Assembly: GCF_900696085.1 (NCBI RefSeq)
Contig: NZ_CAADFC020000029.1
Coordinates: forward strand, 1-64,000
DNA: 64,000 nt
From: Bradyrhizobium ivorense
GTDB lineage: Bacteria; Pseudomonadota; Alphaproteobacteria; Rhizobiales; Xanthobacteraceae
Reading direction: 5' to 3'
Under the pieces are notes generated by a model. That model was given only the letters and a program-made list of their open reading frames with translations, searched no databases and was not told the DNA's origin. Position numbers and translations under genes: made by a program. Shown here one piece after another: positions 60,639 to 64,000 of this stretch; the first letter of the stretch is position 1, and every line of letters begins with the position of its first letter.

Positions 60639-63304
60639 TTTGCCGCAGCGTTGATCTTCGGCGCTGCCACGTTGTCCTGCTCAAGTTCCTCCGGCAGTCC
60701 CGCAAACCGCCGCAGCGCACGTGCCATTTTCGCGCGGGCGCTGACGGCGGTGATGATGACGTCGACCATCACGAAGGACGAGTGGAAGTGGCCGTGGCCC
60801 TTGAGCTGCTCGACCTCGACGCCGGCCTTGGCCAGCGCCTCGGCATAGGCATTGCCCTCGTCACGCAGCGGATCGAACTCGGCGGTGGCGATGAACGCCG
60901 GCGGCAGCCCTTCGAGCTTGCCGCGCAGCGGCGCGACGCGCGGATCGGTGCGGTCGGCCGGCGAACAGTACAGGTCCCAGAACCAGTACATCAGCCCACG
61001 CGTGAGGAAGTAGCCCACCGCGTTGTCGACATAGGACGGCCGGTCGAAGGTCGAGTCGGTCACCGGGCAGATCAGGAGCTGGCCCGCGATCTCGGGCCCG
61101 CCGCGCTCGCGCGCGAGCTGGCAGGTGACGGCGGCGATGTTGCCGCCGGCGCTCCAGCCTGCGATCAGCAGCGGCCCGGACCTGCCGCCGAGCTCGGCGG
61201 TGTGGGCGGCAATCCAGCGCGCCGCGGCGTAGCCGTCCTCGGCCGCAGCCGGGAAGCGATGCTCGGGCGCGTGGCGATAACCGACACTGACGACGATCAT
61301 GCCGGTGCGCCGGCACAGATCGCGGCAGAACGGATCGTCAGACATTTCGTCGCCGAGCACCCAGCCGCCGCCGTGGAAATACACCACGACCGGATGCGGC
61401 CCCGGCGTCGCCGGCCGGTAGAGCTTGTAGGGCAGCGGACCATCGGCGCCCTGCAGCATGCCGCTGCCGACCTCGCCGACCGGACGCCCGGCGGGACGGC
61501 CCTTGTTGAACTCGGTGAGGAAGTCGCGCGCGCCCTGCGCGCCCATGGTCTCGAGCGGCGGCAGGTTCATCTCGCCGAGCATGTTCAGCACCAGCCGCAC
61601 GTCGGGTTGCAGCCGCACGATCTCGCCGTCATTGCATTGCTCGGCGACACCGGGGCCGGTGAGCTTGAAGCCGAGCATGCCGCGGCTGACGACCTCGTTG
61701 CAGATGCTGCGGTACGGACCGACGCCGCCGGTATAGGGCATCACGACCTGCGGCTTGCCGGGCACGTTGGCGCCCGTGTACCAGGTGTTGGCGAGCCGGT
61801 GCAGCGTCAGCATCGAACAGTCCGCGACGTGGCGCTGCCAGCCGGCCTGCGCCGTGTCGGTCGCCTCCATCGTGGTGAAGCCGGCGTCGCGCAGCGCCGC
61901 GATGCGCTCGACCACCCAGTCGACATGCTGCTCGATCGACACCGCCATGTTCGACAGCACCGACGGACTGCCGGGACCGGTGATCATGAACAGATTGGGG
62001 AAGCCCGCGACGGTGACGCCGAGATAGGTCTGCGGTCCCTGCGCCCAGACATCCGACAGCGACTTGCCGCCGCGGCCGGAGATCGGATGCACCGCCATGA
62101 TGGCGCCGGTCATGGCGTCGAAGCCGGTGGCGAACACGATGACGTCGACGTCGAAGCTGCGGCCGTTGGTCGAAATGCCGCTGGCGGTGATTTGCTTGAT
62201 CGGCTCCTGCCGCAGATTCACCAGCGTGACGTTGGGCCGGTTGTAGGTCGCGTAGTAATTGGTATCGAGGCAGGGCCGCTTGGCGCCGAACGGATGGTCA
62301 TAGGGCGTGAGTGCCTCCGCGGTCTCGGGATCCTTGACGACCGCGCGGACTTTTTCGCGGATCAGATCGGCGACCAGCCGGTTGCCGTCGACGTCGACGC
62401 CCTGGTCGGCCCACAGCTGGGTGAGAATGTGGACGAGGTCGCCCGCCGCCCATGCCTTCTCGAAACGTTCGCGGCGCTCGGCGTCGCTGAGCTGCCAGCT
62501 CACCGCCGTCTGCTGCGGATACGGCACGCCGGTCATCGACCAGCGCGCCTGATCGCGATAGGCGGCGCGATCGGTCTCGAAATAGGTCTTGCGATCCTCC
62601 GGCGGCGGGCCGTTGCCCGCAGGCAATGCAAAGTTCGGCGTGCGCTGGAACACGGTGAGCTGCGCCGCCTGCTCGGCGATCAGCGGGATCGACTGGATGC
62701 CGGACGAGCCGGTGCCGATCACCGCGACGCGCTTGCCCTTGAGATCGACGCCTTGATGCGGCCAGCGGCCGGTGAAGTAGATCTCGCCCTTGAAGTCCTT
62801 GACGCCGTCGATCTCCGGCGGCTTCGGCGACGACAAGCAGCCGGTCGCCATGATGTAATAGCGGCACGCGATCGGGCCGTTGTTGGTCGCGAGCTGCCAG
62901 CGTTCGCTCGCATCGTCCCAGGTCGCCTGCGTGACCTTGGTGCCGAAGCGGATGTCGCGGCGCAGATCATAGCGGTCGGCGACGAAGCCGAGATAGCGCA
63001 GGATTTCCGGCTGGGTCGCGTATTTCTCCGACCAGGTCCAGGCTTTGTCGAGCTCGGGATCGAACGTGTAGCTGTAATCGATGGTCTGGATGTCGCAGCG
63101 CGCGCCGGGATACCGGTTCCAGTACCAGGTGCCGCCGACGTCGCCGCCCTCTTCCAGCGCCACCGCCGACAGACCGGCCTTGCGCAGCCGATGCAACAGA
63201 TAAAGGCCGGCGAAGCCGGCGCCGACCACGACAGCGTCGATCTGCTGTGTGGTTCCGCTCTGCGTGGAGTCCGAAGCGCGTGCTGCAACCGCTGCGTCTG
63301 GCAT
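60635..63304 (-). CDS. Flavin monooxygenase (Baeyer-Villiger type) fused to HSL-family esterase
   Basis: An 889-residue two-enzyme protein. Residues 1-545 resemble a class B flavin monooxygenase: FAD motif GAGFAG (28-33), NADPH motif GTGSSG (197-202), and ATGFDAMTG (392-400). The Baeyer-Villiger fingerprint at 171-182 reads FKGEIYFTGRWP, with Phe177 where His is expected. Residues ~560-889 are an HSL/acetyl-hydrolase-type esterase: oxyanion HGGGW (644-648), nucleophile Ser718 in GWSAGG, then DPLRDEG and HGHFHS. One chain could oxidise a ketone to an ester or lactone and then hydrolyse it. The substrate is unknown. Confidence 0.92.
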   Translation of the reverse strand: MPDAAVAARASDSTQSGTTQQIDAVVVGAGFAGLYLLHRLRKAGLSAVALEEGGDVGGTWYWNRYPGARCDIQTIDYSYTFDPELDKAWTWSEKYATQPEILRYLGFVADRYDLRRDIRFGTKVTQATWDDASERWQLATNNGPIACRYYIMATGCLSSPKPPEIDGVKDFKGEIYFTGRWPHQGVDLKGKRVAVIGTGSSGIQSIPLIAEQAAQLTVFQRTPNFALPAGNGPPPEDRKTYFETDRAAYRDQARWSMTGVPYPQQTAVSWQLSDAERRERFEKAWAAGDLVHILTQLWADQGVDVDGNRLVADLIREKVRAVVKDPETAEALTPYDHPFGAKRPCLDTNYYATYNRPNVTLVNLRQEPIKQITASGISTNGRSFDVDVIVFATGFDAMTGAIMAVHPISGRGGKSLSDVWAQGPQTYLGVTVAGFPNLFMITGPGSPSVLSNMAVSIEQHVDWVVERIAALRDAGFTTMEATDTAQAGWQRHVADCSMLTLHRLANTWYTGANVPGKPQVVMPYTGGVGPYRSICNEVVSRGMLGFKLTGPGVAEQCNDGEIVRLQPDVRLVLNMLGEMNLPPLETMGAQGARDFLTEFNKGRPAGRPVGEVGSGMLQGADGPLPYKLYRPATPGPHPVVVYFHGGGWVLGDEMSDDPFCRDLCRRTGMIVVSVGYRHAPEHRFPAAAEDGYAAARWIAAHTAELGGRSGPLLIAGWSAGGNIAAVTCQLARERGGPEIAGQLLICPVTDSTFDRPSYVDNAVGYFLTRGLMYWFWDLYCSPADRTDPRVAPLRGKLEGLPPAFIATAEFDPLRDEGNAYAEALAKAGVEVEQLKGHGHFHSSFVMVDVIITAVSARAKMARALRRFAGLPEELEQDNVAAPKINAAAN

Positions 63305-63505
63305 GCCATTCCTCCCGAGTGTTTTGATTTTGGAAGAAGGCTAGTCCTGCGCATTCAGTTTGTCATCACGACAAGTGCAATCTCTGGTCACGATATTTGC
63401 GACACGCGCAGTTCTGCTGCGCGAGATGCAGCGTGTAGACGCAACTTTCGCCTGTCATTGCGAGCGAAGCGAAGCAATCCATCGCGCCGCATATGGGATG
63501 AAAAA
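63305..63505. other. Intergenic region between the monooxygenase and LTXXQ genes
   Basis: About 200 bases with no gene. A short GC-rich segment at 63452-63485 (GTCATTGCGAGCGAAGCGAA followed by GCAATCCATCGCG) looks like part of a further dispersed repeat, but only one copy is in the window. Confidence 0.4.
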
Positions 63506-64000
63506 TCACACCCCCCGCTTCTTCGGACCGAGCCCCTCGAACTGCGTCTTCTGCTCGTCGCTCAGGTTCCAATGGAAATCGTCGACCGCGTCGTTCACGC
63601 TCATGATCGCCTCTCGCATCGCTTCCAACCGCGCCTTTGCGGCTCTCAGGCGGGCCGGCGGCGTGAGCGCGTCTTTTGGCGGACATGCACTTAAGGCTTC
63701 CATGGTGCCCGTCGCAGTGTCCTGCACCACTTCGAGCGCGGCGCGTTGGGTATCGTTCAGTTTCAGGCTGGCGGCGATGTCGTCGAGGGGCCATTGCTGG
63801 GCGACGAGCTGGCGGTATTGCTTTTCGGCCTGTTGCTCGTCCTGCGGTTCGCGGCTCGCCTTGCAGGCGGCGTCCTGCATCTCCCTCAGCTTCGCGGCCG
63901 CAGCGTTAGTGCGGGGGTCGCGTTCGGGCGCATTGAACCGCGCCTTCTGCTCATCGCTTAGGAGATCGTAGAATTTTTGAAATGGCAGCTGAACGGCTGC
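63506..64000 (-). CDS. LTXXQ-motif protein (Spy/CpxP-like), 5' end cut by window edge
   Basis: The frame is open from the right window edge to the stop at 63506, giving 164 residues without a start. Three LTXXQ-like repeats are visible: LLSDEQKARF, LKLNDTQRAAL and NLSDEQKTQF. The family contains periplasmic, helical chaperone-like proteins; a signal peptide is expected outside the window. Cysteines occur near the repeats (AACKAS and SACPPK). The function is inferred from the motif only. Confidence 0.85.
   Translation of the reverse strand, partial: AAVQLPFQKFYDLLSDEQKARFNAPERDPRTNAAAAKLREMQDAACKASREPQDEQQAEKQYRQLVAQQWPLDDIAASLKLNDTQRAALEVVQDTATGTMEALSACPPKDALTPPARLRAAKARLEAMREAIMSVNDAVDDFHWNLSDEQKTQFEGLGPKKRGV

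Noticed and set aside
60380..63694. 1104-residue plus-strand open frame
   Set aside because: Antisense to the monooxygenase-esterase gene; it is a high-GC shadow without domains.
1..64000. tRNA genes
   Set aside because: No cloverleaf with a TTCGANTC-type T-arm next to an acceptor stem was recognised by eye; a scan with a tRNA finder would settle it.

Overview
The window looks like chromosome of a high-GC alphaproteobacterium close to Bradyrhizobium (Nitrobacteraceae). The reasons are the gene order of its division and cell-wall (dcw) cluster, an RNase P RNA of the alphaproteobacterial type, a meso-DAP type MurE, TolB/TPR adenylate cyclases, and several families of dispersed palindromic intergenic repeats. 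The genus is an inference from family knowledge; no search was run.

Layout. 1-590: the 5' part of an IS110-family transposase (cut by the window edge) with a structured upstream region. 877-13156: accessory and housekeeping genes. These are a hydrolase lipoprotein, a TetR/membrane-protein pair with twin operators, a membrane-fused spermidine-synthase-like protein, a CrtI/PYROXD2-like oxidoreductase, an orphan Flp pilin, prmA with a YkgJ-like gene, an aminopeptidase P and a Bcr/CflA-type MFS pump. 13310-39333 (all minus strand): a nearly complete dcw cluster, in transcription order rsmH-ftsL-ftsI-murE-murF-mraY-murD-ftsW-murG-murC-murB-ddl-ftsQ-ftsA-ftsZ-lpxC-bamD-recN-ligA. It makes lipid II (MurB to MurG, MraY, Ddl), builds the divisome (FtsL, I, W, Q, A, Z), and carries along lipid A and outer-membrane assembly and DNA maintenance genes. 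No mraZ is visible in front of rsmH; a divergent amidase gene lies there instead.

39794-50360: amidase, a FecR/CHASE2-cyclase pair, an ECF42-like sigma factor with its DGPF/YCII partner, a PAS protein, a LysR regulator, rnpB, a 59-residue protein resembling a free-standing sigma-70 region 1.1, and a cyclase-TolB-TPR protein. 50421-59510: a hydrolase, a TauE/SafE exporter, and a multidrug-export block with MATE, ABC, DHA2 and HlyD genes. A TetR gene diverges from the HlyD end across a perfect 23-bp palindrome. 59796-64000: a GNAT protein, a flavin monooxygenase fused to an HSL-type esterase, and a truncated LTXXQ (Spy/CpxP-like) protein.

The most notable non-coding signals are: a perfect 19-bp hairpin covering the murD ribosome-binding site and start codon; a helically phased array of YGTGGA motifs near 7.4-7.6 kb; the 19-bp inverted repeat and 13-bp direct repeats in front of the IS110 transposase (a candidate bridge-RNA region); and repeat elements that supply the stop codon of the gene they follow.
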